DNA from: an uncultured Pseudomonadales bacterium
GTDB taxonomy: Bacteria > Pseudomonadota > Gammaproteobacteria > Pseudomonadales > Pseudohongiellaceae
Direction of reading: 5' to 3'
DNA length: 64,000 nucleotides
NCBI GenBank assembly: GCA_949372635.1
Contig: CASIAB010000006.1
Location: 1 to 64,000, forward strand
The notes beneath the pieces were generated by a model, which worked only from the letters and a program-made list of their open reading frames with translations, was not told the DNA's origin and did no database searches. The translations under genes and the position numbers were made by a program. Below are positions 1 to 8,598 of the stretch, one piece after another (the first letter of the stretch is position 1; each line of letters starts with the position of its first letter).

Positions 1-379
1 CACAGTCGATAGTCTCTTCGTCGCGCCAGAGCCGATCAGGAGAAAATGTCTTGTCGTGGCCAATTACATCTGGAGCCTTCAAGCCAACCAATCTTGCTCC
101 CGTAGCTTCCTGCAAAGCTAAAGCGCCAGGTGAGTGATCCGCATGTGTATGAGTTATTAGAATATTCTCCAGTGTCGCGCTGCCTATGGCTTGAAGAAAA
201 TTCTGCAGCTGAGTCTCATCTGCTGGCCCAGGATCCAGAAGTGACAGGCGCTCCTGCCCAATCAAATAACTATTCGTTCCCGGGCCAGTCATAGGGCCGG
301 GATTGAGCCCTAATATGCGCCTTACCGGCACAGCCTCTGTTTCGATAGGGATCGCGACCCCCGCATCTAATTTATTCAT
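1..379 (-). CDS. Metallo-beta-lactamase-fold hydrolase, N-terminal part (runs off window)
   Basis: The minus strand reads open from an ATG at 379 to the window edge, giving about 126 residues. The protein begins MNKLDAGVAIPIE and contains NPGPMTGPGTNSYL followed by the zinc-binding motif THTHADHSPGA (HxHxDH), the hallmark of metallo-beta-lactamase-fold enzymes. The NPGPMTGPGTNSYLIG lead-in resembles the LACTB2-like/RNase-type hydrolase subgroup. The C-terminal two thirds lie outside the window, so the substrate cannot be assigned. It is divergent from serA across a 291-bp gap. The family call is secure and the specific function unknown. Confidence 0.8.
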   Translation of the reverse strand, partial: MNKLDAGVAIPIETEAVPVRRILGLNPGPMTGPGTNSYLIGQERLSLLDPGPADETQLQNFLQAIGSATLENILITHTHADHSPGALALQEATGARLVGLKAPDVIGHDKTFSPDRLWRDEETIDC

Positions 380-670
380 GGAAATTTCCTTACGATTAAT
401 TCCTTCTCAGGCCATTAAGTTGGAGGCCTACAAAGGTCACGCTACTCTGTAGAAATCCGGCTGGAATTTCGGTGCGAATCACGACATAATTGCACGCGTT
501 ATTTCTCAGGATAAGCAACTAATAGTCAGCCTCCTGCCCAAGAAAATAAGCTTGGATGATACACCCTCAGCATAAAAACTAGCACTATTCGCTGTCATTA
601 GCGTTCAGCGCTGTAGCACATCTAAATAGCTGACATAATCGTACGAGAGCCACATAGCTCAGGAATTCAA

Positions 671-1852
671 ATGCACAAAATAAAGACCTATAACGCGATT
701 TCCTCGAGGGGATTGACGCGCTTTCGCAGTGAAGATTTTCAAGTCGACCCAGACCTAGCTGAAGCCGATGCCATTTTGCTGCGAAGCCACAAATTAGATG
801 CATCTGCTATTCAGGCTGAACTGAAAGCTGTCGCCCGAGCGGGCGCTGGCACGAACAACGTACCTGTAAATGCCTGCACCGAGGCAGGTGTCGTCGTATT
901 CAACACACCTGGCGCAAATGCTAACGCTGTTAAGGAGCTAGTTTTGTGTGGACTTCTACTCGCCTCACGAGGAATTGTCCTAGGCATAGAATTTGCCAGC
1001 ACACAGACTGAAATCAAAGACGAAGCCGAATTATCCAAGCTGATGGAGAAAGAGAAGAAGCGCTTCAAGGGTAGCGAGATTTTCGGCAAGACATTGGGAG
1101 TGATAGGCCTAGGCGCTATTGGTTCTCTCGTTGCCGAAATGGCGATCGATCTGGGTATGAAGGTGCAAGGCTATGATCCTGCCCTCTCAGTAGAAGCAGC
1201 ATGGCGCCTACCAAGCAAAGTGCGGCGCAAAGAAAACATTGCTTCTTTGGTTGCCAGCTCCGATTTCATCTCTCTGCATTTACCAGTATTGGATTCGACA
1301 CGCGACCTGATCAATGCGGAAGTTTTCGCATCCATGAAAGATGACACCTGCCTATTAAACTTTGCGCGCGATGAGATCGTTGATTCTAAAGCGCTTCTCG
1401 AAGCTTTGGAGTCCGGCAAGCTCGGCAAGTACGTGAGTGATTTCCCTCGACCCGATTTATTGGGCAGAGAGGATGTTATTTCCATGCCACATATCGGTGC
1501 CAGCACCAATGAGGCTGAAGAAAATTGTGCAATTATGGCTGCAGACCAGCTTATAGATTTTCTAGAGAACGGCAATATCAAAAACTCGGTGAACTTTCCT
1601 GCCTCGTTTCTAGATAGAACTGAGGACGCGGGTAGTTGTACTCGTCTAGCTATCTGCAATCGCAACGTACCCAAGATGCTTGGTCAGATATTATCAGTAC
1701 TTGCGGATCAGAATATCAACGTGAAGGACATGCTGAATAAGAGTCGCGATGATATTGCTTACAACCTAATCGACTTAGAGGTCCGGCCTTCAGAAGAAGC
1801 ACTGGCCGCGATTTCAGAAATCGAAGACGTAATTAAAGTTACTCTTCTTTAG
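671..1852 (+). CDS. serA: D-3-phosphoglycerate dehydrogenase
   Basis: This enzyme oxidises 3-phosphoglycerate to 3-phosphohydroxypyruvate with NAD+, the committed step of cytosolic serine synthesis. The 393-residue protein has an N-terminal substrate half with GAGTNNVPV (about 58-66), a Rossmann segment with GVIGLGAIGS (about 143-152), NFAR near 230-233 and the catalytic-histidine motif MPHIGAST near 272-279. A C-terminal ACT domain (about 330-393) should bind serine for feedback control. It is shorter than the 410-aa E. coli enzyme and resembles the compact SerA found next to serC. The stop lies 38 bp before serC, suggesting one transcript. Confidence 0.93.
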   Translation: MHKIKTYNAISSRGLTRFRSEDFQVDPDLAEADAILLRSHKLDASAIQAELKAVARAGAGTNNVPVNACTEAGVVVFNTPGANANAVKELVLCGLLLASRGIVLGIEFASTQTEIKDEAELSKLMEKEKKRFKGSEIFGKTLGVIGLGAIGSLVAEMAIDLGMKVQGYDPALSVEAAWRLPSKVRRKENIASLVASSDFISLHLPVLDSTRDLINAEVFASMKDDTCLLNFARDEIVDSKALLEALESGKLGKYVSDFPRPDLLGREDVISMPHIGASTNEAEENCAIMAADQLIDFLENGNIKNSVNFPASFLDRTEDAGSCTRLAICNRNVPKMLGQILSVLADQNINVKDMLNKSRDDIAYNLIDLEVRPSEEALAAISEIEDVIKVTLL

Positions 1853-1890
1853 CACGGCACAAACTAACAATTACTATTGGAATTGAGACA

Positions 1891-2979
1891 ATGACTCGAG
1901 TTTTTAATTTTGGCGCAGGACCTGCAATGCTCCCTATTGAAGTTATGCAGAAAGCACAGGCGGAATTCCTTGATTACAACAATATGGGCGCGTCGGTAAT
2001 CGAAATAAGCCACCGCTCCAAGGAATTCGGCGAGATTATAGATCGCAGCGATGCCCTGCTTCGAGAGCTCGCAAATATACCAAGAAACTACAAAATTTTG
2101 TACGTGCATGGAGGCGCTCAAATGCAGTTCTCTGCTGTACCTCTGAATCTCATCAATCGTAACCCTGCATGCAAGGCATCCTTTGTCCTCACTGGCACTT
2201 GGGCGGTAAAAGCCAGCAAGGAAGCAAACCGTTACGGTACTGCGCTCAACATTGCTAGCAGCAAAGATAGCAACTTCAATCACATCCCTGAGTTTGACGC
2301 GTCAATGCTAGACCCAGAAAGCTCATATGTTCACATAGTCAGCAATAACACCTTGTATGGCACGCGATGGCAATCATTCCCTGATACCGGGGACATTCCT
2401 TTGGTCGCTGATATGACCTCCGAGTTTATGTCTCGCAAAATAGATATAAGCCAATTCGGCGTTATTTTTGCGGGTCTTCAAAAGAACCTAGGGCCGGCCG
2501 GACTCGCTGTAGTCATAATTCGGGAAGATCTACTAGAACACGCAATTCCTGAAACTCCAGGGCTATTGAATTACAAGACCTATGCTGATCAGCATTCACT
2601 AGCCAATACCAACAACACCTTCGCCATCTATATGATGTCGCTAGTAATGGAATGGCTGAAAGACCAAGGTGGCGTAGAGAAAATGGAAGCGAAAAATGAA
2701 GCGAAAGCTAAATTGATCTACGATTATATTGATAGTACCAACTTCTACTTCGGCACTGCAGAGCCAGCTCATCGATCAATAATGAACGTGACCTTCAAGA
2801 CACTCAATGAAGACTTACTAGACAGCTTCTTAGAGCAGGCAGAAGCTAACAGCCTCTATGCGTTGAAAGGACATCGTGACGTCGGTGGAATTCGAGCCTC
2901 AATCTACAACGCCATGCCAGTTGCTGGCTGCGAAGCTCTTGTGAATTTTATGCAAGAGTTTGAAAAAAATAACGCCTAG
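1891..2979 (+). CDS. serC: Phosphoserine aminotransferase
   Basis: SerC converts 3-phosphohydroxypyruvate and glutamate into phosphoserine and 2-oxoglutarate. It also acts in pyridoxal phosphate synthesis. The 362-residue protein starts MTRVFNFGAGPAMLP and includes the GASVIEISHRSKEF segment. The PLP-binding lysine is in GLQKNLGPAG at about residue 198, the same place as in E. coli SerC. It follows serA directly, so the two consecutive steps of serine synthesis appear to be co-transcribed. The length matches the family. The start is supported by the FNFGAGPA N-terminus, which aligns with the family start. Confidence 0.96.
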   Translation: MTRVFNFGAGPAMLPIEVMQKAQAEFLDYNNMGASVIEISHRSKEFGEIIDRSDALLRELANIPRNYKILYVHGGAQMQFSAVPLNLINRNPACKASFVLTGTWAVKASKEANRYGTALNIASSKDSNFNHIPEFDASMLDPESSYVHIVSNNTLYGTRWQSFPDTGDIPLVADMTSEFMSRKIDISQFGVIFAGLQKNLGPAGLAVVIIREDLLEHAIPETPGLLNYKTYADQHSLANTNNTFAIYMMSLVMEWLKDQGGVEKMEAKNEAKAKLIYDYIDSTNFYFGTAEPAHRSIMNVTFKTLNEDLLDSFLEQAEANSLYALKGHRDVGGIRASIYNAMPVAGCEALVNFMQEFEKNNA

Positions 2980-3069
2980 ACCAAGACGATCATGCAGCTG
3001 GCCCGATTACGTTTACTTCTGTGAAGGCCTGCTGTAGTTTTGGCAGGCATTGCCAAACTAGAAATCGTC

Positions 3070-4170
3070 ATGGACAGTTTCCGAAAAATCATTCACTGCG
3101 ATTGCGACTGCTTCTATGCATCAATAGAGATGCGCGACAATCCAAATTTAGCCAACCTACCAATTGCAGTGGGCGGCTCACCCGATCGACGCGGAGTAGT
3201 CGCTACCTGTAACTATGAGGCGAGAAAGTTTGGCATACATTCGGCGATGGCTTCTTCCATGGCACGCAAGCTTTGTTCCGACCTTATAATCATCCGCCCC
3301 GAGATGGAGAAGTATCGGGAAGCCTCCAGACTTATCCACGAAGTCTTTCACAACTATACTGAATTGATCGAGCCGCTCTCCCTCGACGAGGCTTTTTTAG
3401 ATGTTAGTGACTGTACCCAATTCGAGGGCAGCGCTACCCGGATCGCCAAAGCTATTCGCAGAGAAGTCCACGAACGCGTCGGTATAACTATTTCAGCGGG
3501 CATCGCCCCGAATAAATTCCTAGCCAAGATCGCCAGTGATTGGGAGAAGCCCGATGGGCAGTTCGTTATTCATCCCGAGCAAGTTCAAGCTTTCGTCGCC
3601 ACCCTACCGGTGAAGAAACTGCACGGCGTCGGAAAAGTCACTGCAGCTAAGATGAAGCGCCTTGGCTTAGAGAGCTGCGAAGACCTGAGGCTACTAGGCG
3701 AGGAAGAACTAAGTAAATACTTTGGCTCATTCGGTAACCGGTTGTACAATCTTAGCCAGGGCATCGATAGCCGCCCTGTGCAAACTGACCGCATTCGAAA
3801 ATCAGTTAGTGTTGAGAACACCTTTACTGAGGATCTACCCTCGCTCGAAAGCTGCCTCAATGCTCTACCGGATCTCGAGAGGCAATTGCTAAAGAGAATA
3901 CAGAGCTTGAAAGACAACTACCAAATTCAGAAGCAATTTGTAAAAATTAAGTTTCATGACTTCGTAAGCACTACGGTAGAGATGGTATCTTCCTCAACCG
4001 ATGCCGGGAATTACAGAACACTCTGCGAACAAGGCTTCGCACGTGGCAACAAACCAGTTCGACTACTGGGCATGGGAGTCAAATTGATTCCACTTATAGA
4101 AAATTCAAACACACAAAGTTCGAAAATCGAAAATAATAAAGACCAGTTGAGTCTCAGCCTGGATTCCTGA
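3070..4170 (+). CDS. dinB: DNA polymerase IV (Y-family translesion polymerase)
   Basis: DinB carries out error-prone translesion synthesis past minor-groove lesions. The protein has the palm motif CDCDCFYASIEMRD near its N-terminus, the catalytic SLDEAFLDVS motif, the helix-hairpin-helix region KKLHGVGKVTAAKM and a little-finger domain from about residue 240. I chose the ATG at 3070 (366 aa). An upstream in-frame TTG at 3040 would add ten residues without family support. greB starts 4 bp after its stop, so translation is probably coupled. A short inverted repeat (GCCTGC...GCAGGC) lies just upstream around 3028-3049. I see no obvious LexA box. Confidence 0.93.
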   Translation: MDSFRKIIHCDCDCFYASIEMRDNPNLANLPIAVGGSPDRRGVVATCNYEARKFGIHSAMASSMARKLCSDLIIIRPEMEKYREASRLIHEVFHNYTELIEPLSLDEAFLDVSDCTQFEGSATRIAKAIRREVHERVGITISAGIAPNKFLAKIASDWEKPDGQFVIHPEQVQAFVATLPVKKLHGVGKVTAAKMKRLGLESCEDLRLLGEEELSKYFGSFGNRLYNLSQGIDSRPVQTDRIRKSVSVENTFTEDLPSLESCLNALPDLERQLLKRIQSLKDNYQIQKQFVKIKFHDFVSTTVEMVSSSTDAGNYRTLCEQGFARGNKPVRLLGMGVKLIPLIENSNTQSSKIENNKDQLSLSLDS

Positions 4171-4174
4171 ACGA

Positions 4175-4669
4175 ATGAGTAGATATCGCCCACCACGACC
4201 GACTAGCGCAAAATACATTACCCCTGAGGGCGAGAAAGCAATGCAAGCAGAGTTACATCAGCTGTGGAAAGTCGAACGCCCAGTAATTACCCAATCAGTC
4301 TCCGAGGCCGCCGCACAAGGCGATAGGTCGGAGAACGCTGAATATATCTATGGTAAGAAGCGTCTGCGCGAGATAGATAGCAGAGTAAGATATCTAAATA
4401 AGCGACTAGAAGAGATGACTGTAGTTTCTCAGCCCCCTACCAATCAAGACAAGATCTATTTCGGCGCAATCGTCACGCTTGAAGATGAAGAGCAAAACAC
4501 ACTCAAGTATAAAATAGTCGGCCCCGATGAATTAGACCCTCAGAAAGGTCATATCAGCATCGATGCACCCTTGGGTCGCGCCCTTTTAGCGAAGGAAGTC
4601 GACAATGAAATCGAGATAGAGTCACCAAATGGTCGCAAGGCTTACTATGTTCTCGCTATTGAATACTAA
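4175..4669 (+). CDS. greB: Transcription elongation factor GreB
   Basis: GreB enters the RNA polymerase secondary channel and stimulates cleavage of backtracked RNA. The 164-residue protein shows the N-terminal coiled-coil hairpin (about 1-85) with the acidic tip region QGDRSENAEYIYGKKR, followed by an FKBP-like domain ending in VLAIEY. The GreB-type start MSRYRPPRP and the GKKRLREID segment favour GreB over GreA. It lies 4 bp downstream of dinB. The pairing of dinB with greB puts two DNA/RNA polymerase rescue functions on one transcript. Confidence 0.93.
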   Translation: MSRYRPPRPTSAKYITPEGEKAMQAELHQLWKVERPVITQSVSEAAAQGDRSENAEYIYGKKRLREIDSRVRYLNKRLEEMTVVSQPPTNQDKIYFGAIVTLEDEEQNTLKYKIVGPDELDPQKGHISIDAPLGRALLAKEVDNEIEIESPNGRKAYYVLAIEY

Positions 4670-4694
4670 GCTACCAGGAATCTAATAATCGGTT

Positions 4695-5690
4695 ATGAAA
4701 CACGTAACCATAATTGCTGTACCCAAGGCGCTCGGGTCAACCGTTACCATACCTCTAGAAATGCTGAGTGCTGCTAACGATGTTGCCAGAGCTCGCCGGC
4801 AACTAGATAAGCTCGTCACTATTGATTTGGCTTCCAGCACTGACACTACCGAAACAGTACTCAGCGGCGGGATGCGTATCAAGTGTCAAACTACGCTAAA
4901 CGACATAAGCAACACCGACCTTATCTTCATACCCGGAATCTGGGGAAATCCCAGATCGTCACTCCCTAAACTAAAGCCCATGATGAACTGGCTAGTGCAA
5001 CAGTACGCTGCTGGCAGCACACTCTGCTCGATCGTGACCGGAAGTTATTTACTTGCTGAGACTGGCCTACTCCAAGGCAAATCTGCCACCACTCACTGGC
5101 GCTTCTTCGATGAATTTTCAAAGCGTTACCCTGGCATAAAATTGCAGCGCAAGCGCTTCATCACAAGCGATGGAAGACTCTATTGCACCGGCAGCATCAA
5201 CGCAGTACGCGACATCATGCTGCATTTTTTGGAACAGCTATATGGCGAGTCGATTGCCAGCGAAATAGCACAGCAGTTTACGCACGAGTTGAAACGCTCC
5301 TATGAATCATTACTCCTAAATGAAGACCAGCAGCGTAGTCATCATGACGAAGAAATAATAAAAGTACAGGAGTGGCTGGACCAAAACTCCCAGTCGGATG
5401 TGCTCATAAGCGCCCTGGCGAAAAGATTTAAACTGAGCGCACGATCCCTGAACCGCCGATTCAAATTAGCGACCAATGTCTCACCCCTTCAGTACCTGCA
5501 GGGCCTGAGAATCGAACATGCCAAAGAGTTGTTGAAGCAAAGTAACCTCGCTGTATCCGAAGTCGCCGATATGGTGGGCTATCAAGATGCGAGTTATTTC
5601 ACTAGCTTGTTCAAGAAGGTAACCGCAGTTACGCCAATAGAATATCGAAGTTTGGTTAGAAATAAATTATTCCTGGCAGAAAAATATTAG
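4695..5690 (+). CDS. GlxA-family transcriptional regulator (DJ-1/PfpI plus AraC HTH)
   Basis: This 331-residue regulator has an N-terminal DJ-1/PfpI (glutamine amidotransferase-like) sensing domain (about 1-190), with FIPGIWG and CSIVTGSYLLAETGLL around the nucleophile elbow. A C-terminal AraC-type double helix-turn-helix (about 225-325) contains LAKRFKLSARSLNRRF and VADMVGYQDASYFTSLFKK. Such proteins usually control amine or quaternary-ammonium catabolism genes, but no such gene is adjacent and the target is unknown. It starts 25 bp after greB on the same strand and is followed by a convergent DUF1244 gene. Confidence 0.9.
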   Translation: MKHVTIIAVPKALGSTVTIPLEMLSAANDVARARRQLDKLVTIDLASSTDTTETVLSGGMRIKCQTTLNDISNTDLIFIPGIWGNPRSSLPKLKPMMNWLVQQYAAGSTLCSIVTGSYLLAETGLLQGKSATTHWRFFDEFSKRYPGIKLQRKRFITSDGRLYCTGSINAVRDIMLHFLEQLYGESIASEIAQQFTHELKRSYESLLLNEDQQRSHHDEEIIKVQEWLDQNSQSDVLISALAKRFKLSARSLNRRFKLATNVSPLQYLQGLRIEHAKELLKQSNLAVSEVADMVGYQDASYFTSLFKKVTAVTPIEYRSLVRNKLFLAEKY

Positions 5691-5701
5691 ATAATATTTT
5701 G

Positions 5702-5745
5702 TAAAAACAAAAAGAGGAATCTCTAAATACAAATGCAGAGACTCC
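5702..5745 (-). terminator. Probable terminator of the DUF1244 transcript
   Basis: On the minus strand GGAGTCTCT and AGAGATTCC form a 9-bp stem with one mismatch around a 12-nt loop. They are followed by the T-rich run TCTTTTTGTTTTTAC. It lies between the convergent GlxA-type and DUF1244 genes. The T-tract is on the minus-strand exit side, so it most likely ends the DUF1244 message. Confidence 0.55.
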
Positions 5746-5767
5746 ACTGGATATGCACAATAACTAG

Positions 5768-6061
5768 TTAGTCGATTGATCGACTATCAAATTTCTGCAA
5801 TTTTTCCGTACTAACTTCCGCTTGGTATTTAGACTTCCAATCGGGGTAAGGCATGCCGTAGACAATCTCTCGCGCGGATTCGTAATCAATATCAGCGCCG
5901 AGAGACCCCGCCTCTGCCACATACCATTTCGACAAGCAATTTCTACAAAAGCTTGCCAGGTTCATCAGATCAATGTTTTGAACGTCCTTGTTGTCATCTA
6001 AATGTTGCAGCAGCCTTCGAAAAGTTGCCGCCTCAATTTCCTTTCTAATTGCGTCGTCCAT
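5768..6061 (-). CDS. DUF1244 domain-containing protein
   Basis: A 97-residue soluble protein with the conserved FCRNCLSKWY motif (two cysteines, about residues 39-42) and the GMPYPDWKSKYQ C-terminal segment that identify the DUF1244 family. The family is widespread in proteobacteria and has no established biochemical role. The CxxC pair could bind a metal, but that is inference. It starts 15 bp downstream of the ribosome-hibernation-type gene on the same strand, so the two are probably co-transcribed and end at the terminator around 5702-5745. Confidence 0.88.
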   Translation of the reverse strand: MDDAIRKEIEAATFRRLLQHLDDNKDVQNIDLMNLASFCRNCLSKWYVAEAGSLGADIDYESAREIVYGMPYPDWKSKYQAEVSTEKLQKFDSRSID

Positions 6062-6076
6062 ATACCGTCTGCCGCC

Positions 6077-6514
6077 TCAGGCCGCAGCCTCGCTATTAAT
6101 CTCATGCATAACTTCCGCCTCATCCGCAATTTCTTTCACAACCGGATCACCACCTGGCACCATTGTTTCAATTTTCTGATACAGCGGTGTTGCTCGATGC
6201 TTTTTGTCTATAGACTTAAATTGTCGCTCCGCCACGTTGAAGGTGTCCCGAATTGCGACATATAAATCTTCATGAGCGCTGTTGTCGTGTTGATCTTGAT
6301 TTACTCGAACCTCTAACTCTGGCGTGTGAATCTCTAATGTAACCGAATAAACCTTCCCCTTATGGTGATTGTTGTGGGGGGAGTCTAATACTACTCGACC
6401 ATTTATAATATGGTCACAATAGCGTTCCAGCTTGTCTATCCGCTTTTGTACGGCTTCGCTGATCGCTTCGGTTTGATCTATATTGTGATACACGATTTGG
6501 AATTCATTAGTCAT
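6077..6514 (-). CDS. HPF/RaiA-family ribosome-associated protein
   Basis: The protein (145 aa from the ATG at 6514) starts MTNEFQIVYHNIDQTEAISEAV. It shows the beta-alpha-beta-beta-beta-alpha pattern of the sigma-54 modulation/S30EA (HPF, RaiA) family, with EIHTPELEVRVNQD and AIRDTFNVAERQFKS in the second half. Family members bind the 30S decoding centre and keep ribosomes inactive under stress. The ATG at 6514 is preceded by CAGGAGAGTG, a strong ribosome binding site. An upstream in-frame start at 6556 lacks one. The C-terminal extension with VPGGDPVVKEIADEAE is longer than in E. coli HPF. Whether it acts as HPF or RaiA is not resolved. Confidence 0.82.
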   Translation of the reverse strand: MTNEFQIVYHNIDQTEAISEAVQKRIDKLERYCDHIINGRVVLDSPHNNHHKGKVYSVTLEIHTPELEVRVNQDQHDNSAHEDLYVAIRDTFNVAERQFKSIDKKHRATPLYQKIETMVPGGDPVVKEIADEAEVMHEINSEAAA

Positions 6515-6567
6515 AAAATACACTCTCCTGATTTTATTCAAAATGGTGAATTGCAAATACTCTTAGT

Positions 6568-6789
6568 TTAGATATTGCCCTCTTTTGTAGTTGTGAATTT
6601 GTTCTCAATCAATTTTCGTCGCCAGGAAACAGCCACGGCTGTCGAAAATATGACAGTCGCCACTGACGAATAATAATTAGAAATTGCTCGAGAGATGAGC
6701 GTAAGAAATTGAAATTGAGTAAGGCACCTAAATACAGATGTATTCAGATAATAGGTTAGGAAAAGCACTTGCTGGCAGTTCTCGAACAT
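6568..6789 (-). CDS. Short ORF (73 aa) with a strong ribosome binding site, unknown
   Basis: The minus strand carries AAGGAGAAGGG immediately before an ATG at 6789, then 73 open codons ending 54 bp upstream of the hibernation-factor start. The translation (MFENCQQVLFLTYYLN..., later SVATVIFSTAVAVSWRRK) is partly hydrophobic with one possible membrane segment near residues 40-56, and matches no family I recognise. It could be a small leader protein of the downstream gene, a decayed gene end, or chance. The only positive evidence is the ribosome binding site. Confidence 0.3.
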   Translation of the reverse strand: MFENCQQVLFLTYYLNTSVFRCLTQFQFLTLISRAISNYYSSVATVIFSTAVAVSWRRKLIENKFTTTKEGNI

Positions 6790-6850
6790 CCCTTCTCCTT
6801 AGTAGTTCGAGTTCTAGACTACCCCTTTAATTTACGTTTGTCTAAAAAAG

Positions 6851-7387
6851 TTAGTCCTGAGTATAGCACCAATGCCATGGCTCGAAATCTATGCCGAAGG
6901 GGTTGTCGCGAGGATAACTCAGACTGAATCCATAGCTGTCAGAGTGCTCTACTAGCCATTTATACGCATTAGTTTTTTCAAATTTTTCGCTGAGAGCATC
7001 GCAGCCTAGCGTTCCTAGATCGACAGCGCGCCCGCTGTGATGCTCACTGTAGCCAGGAGCTGCATTCACTCTCAGAATCTCCTCTATCGTCTGGCCCTTT
7101 TCTAGTTTGGCCGCAATAATATCATGTTGATATTGATAGCCGCGGAACGCTGAAATTAGAAACAGTGAGATTCCCTGGTTAGTCGCTGCCTCGCGCATTT
7201 CTGTCCACGCAGAGAACGCTCCGGGCGTTAATCTCTGCTGACGCTGATAGAAGTCGAGCTCTGTATTAACGAGAGCGGCGGGCTCGAGGCACAATGGGAG
7301 CGCGCAACTTGTCGCATAGTCCGCGGGAATACCCAACCCCTGGTGAAGTTGCTTCAAGCTCGATTGCTTTTCGTCGTTATTGCTCAT
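6851..7387 (-). CDS. VanY-like D-alanyl-D-alanine carboxypeptidase (peptidase M15)
   Basis: This 178-residue protein has the M15B zinc peptidase motifs: SAFRGYQYQ, then PGYSEHHSGRAVDLG (SxHxxGxAxD) and a C-terminal FEPWHWCY (ExWHW). These supply the zinc ligands and catalytic residues that cleave the terminal D-Ala from peptidoglycan stem peptides. No signal peptide is evident at the N-terminus, so it may act in the cytoplasm or be exported by another route. Similar single-domain proteins are common in marine gammaproteobacteria. It sits 78 bp upstream, in genomic order, of a secreted MBL-fold gene on the same strand. Confidence 0.87.
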   Translation of the reverse strand: MSNNDEKQSSLKQLHQGLGIPADYATSCALPLCLEPAALVNTELDFYQRQQRLTPGAFSAWTEMREAATNQGISLFLISAFRGYQYQHDIIAAKLEKGQTIEEILRVNAAPGYSEHHSGRAVDLGTLGCDALSEKFEKTNAYKWLVEHSDSYGFSLSYPRDNPFGIDFEPWHWCYTQD

Positions 7388-7464
7388 GAGAGGTGAGACC
7401 TCACCGAAAAATCCGGCGACGCGAACTCCATAGGACTATAGGGTATCGGTTTGCTGCATCCCAA

Positions 7465-8325
7465 CTATCGGGGATAGCTTGCAAAGACAGTTTCTATCCA
7501 ACGCTGCTGGTTAATGAATCCCTGTCCCCGCAGTTCGTATTCATCACCCAAGCCTTCAGCGACAGCTTCTTCCACACTCACCTGCTGTGACTTCATGACA
7601 TTAATAGTAGTCGATGTGTCTTTTACTACATTGTAGAAGGCTAGTAGATCCGCTTTCGTGCCTAGCGGTCCGTGACCTGGAATTACTGACGTGTCATCGT
7701 CGATCCAGGACAGAGCCTTTTCAAAGTTACTGGTATAGCCTTCAACTATGCCGCCACTTGCAAGGTCGACGAAGGGAAAGCCACCATTGAAAAAATGATC
7801 ACCCATGTGGATAACGTTGCTGTCTTCAAACATCACCACACTATCGGTATCGGTGTGGCCTCTTGGCATATGAATCAATGTAATATTCTCGCCATTAAAG
7901 TGAACAGTGACATCGTCATCGAAAGTGATTACAGGCAAAGCCGAATCAGGTGAATCCCCTGCCACTAACCTACCACGCACGTTTTCATGAGCGATAATAA
8001 TACTCGCTGCGCCGAAGTCTGCATTGCCTCCTGTGTGATCACCGTGAAAGTGTGTATTGAGTAGAAATTTCGGAGTATCGGAACCTTGTTGAGAAAGAGC
8101 GACGCGAATTTTTGCCGCCAAAGGCTCGTATTGATCATCGATGATCAACAGATCATCAGCGCCTGTTGATACCCCGATGTTGCCGCCCGATCCAATCAGC
8201 ATCGAGATATTGCCAGTAACAGGCACAGTCTCGATGGTTACAGCTGCAAATCGATCATCCTGAGCCAAAGCGGAAGCTGCGACGCCCAGCAATAGGCATG
8301 TTGTAGCTAGCTTTTTAAGATTCAT
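7465..8325 (-). CDS. Secreted metallo-beta-lactamase-fold hydrolase
   Basis: A 286-residue protein with a clear signal peptide (MNLKKLATTCLLLG..., cleavage probably after ALA at about residue 21). The zinc motif THFHGDHTGG (H92, H94, D96, H97) is followed by PRGHTDTDSVV and VIPGHGPLG, which supply further ligands. This matches the periplasmic MBL group that includes subclass B3-like and SoxH/quinoprotein-relay-like proteins. A lactamase activity cannot be inferred. The start is preceded by TTGGAGAAATC on the minus strand, a good ribosome binding site. It is divergent from fabY. Confidence 0.86.
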   Translation of the reverse strand: MNLKKLATTCLLLGVAASALAQDDRFAAVTIETVPVTGNISMLIGSGGNIGVSTGADDLLIIDDQYEPLAAKIRVALSQQGSDTPKFLLNTHFHGDHTGGNADFGAASIIIAHENVRGRLVAGDSPDSALPVITFDDDVTVHFNGENITLIHMPRGHTDTDSVVMFEDSNVIHMGDHFFNGGFPFVDLASGGIVEGYTSNFEKALSWIDDDTSVIPGHGPLGTKADLLAFYNVVKDTSTTINVMKSQQVSVEEAVAEGLGDEYELRGQGFINQQRWIETVFASYPR

Positions 8326-8598
8326 GATTTCTCCAAGGAATGCTGACGAATTTCGGCTTTATGCTCTCATGCTATGTGTGGCGCAGGCTTTATGCAAGTT
8401 GTTCAAGCCTGCAGCTCCTAAGTACGGTTTTTCGGCGTCCTTTTGCTTGCGCTTGTAACAGGAAGAACAATCTGGCCACTATGTCTTACTTACTGTCCAA
8501 TATGGCCTAAAGTTTTCTGGAAATATCCCACTATAGTCTCATAGGAGAATTTACTAGGATGCACCCAGCAAAAAGCCTGGCCAAAAAAGGAAAGAACA

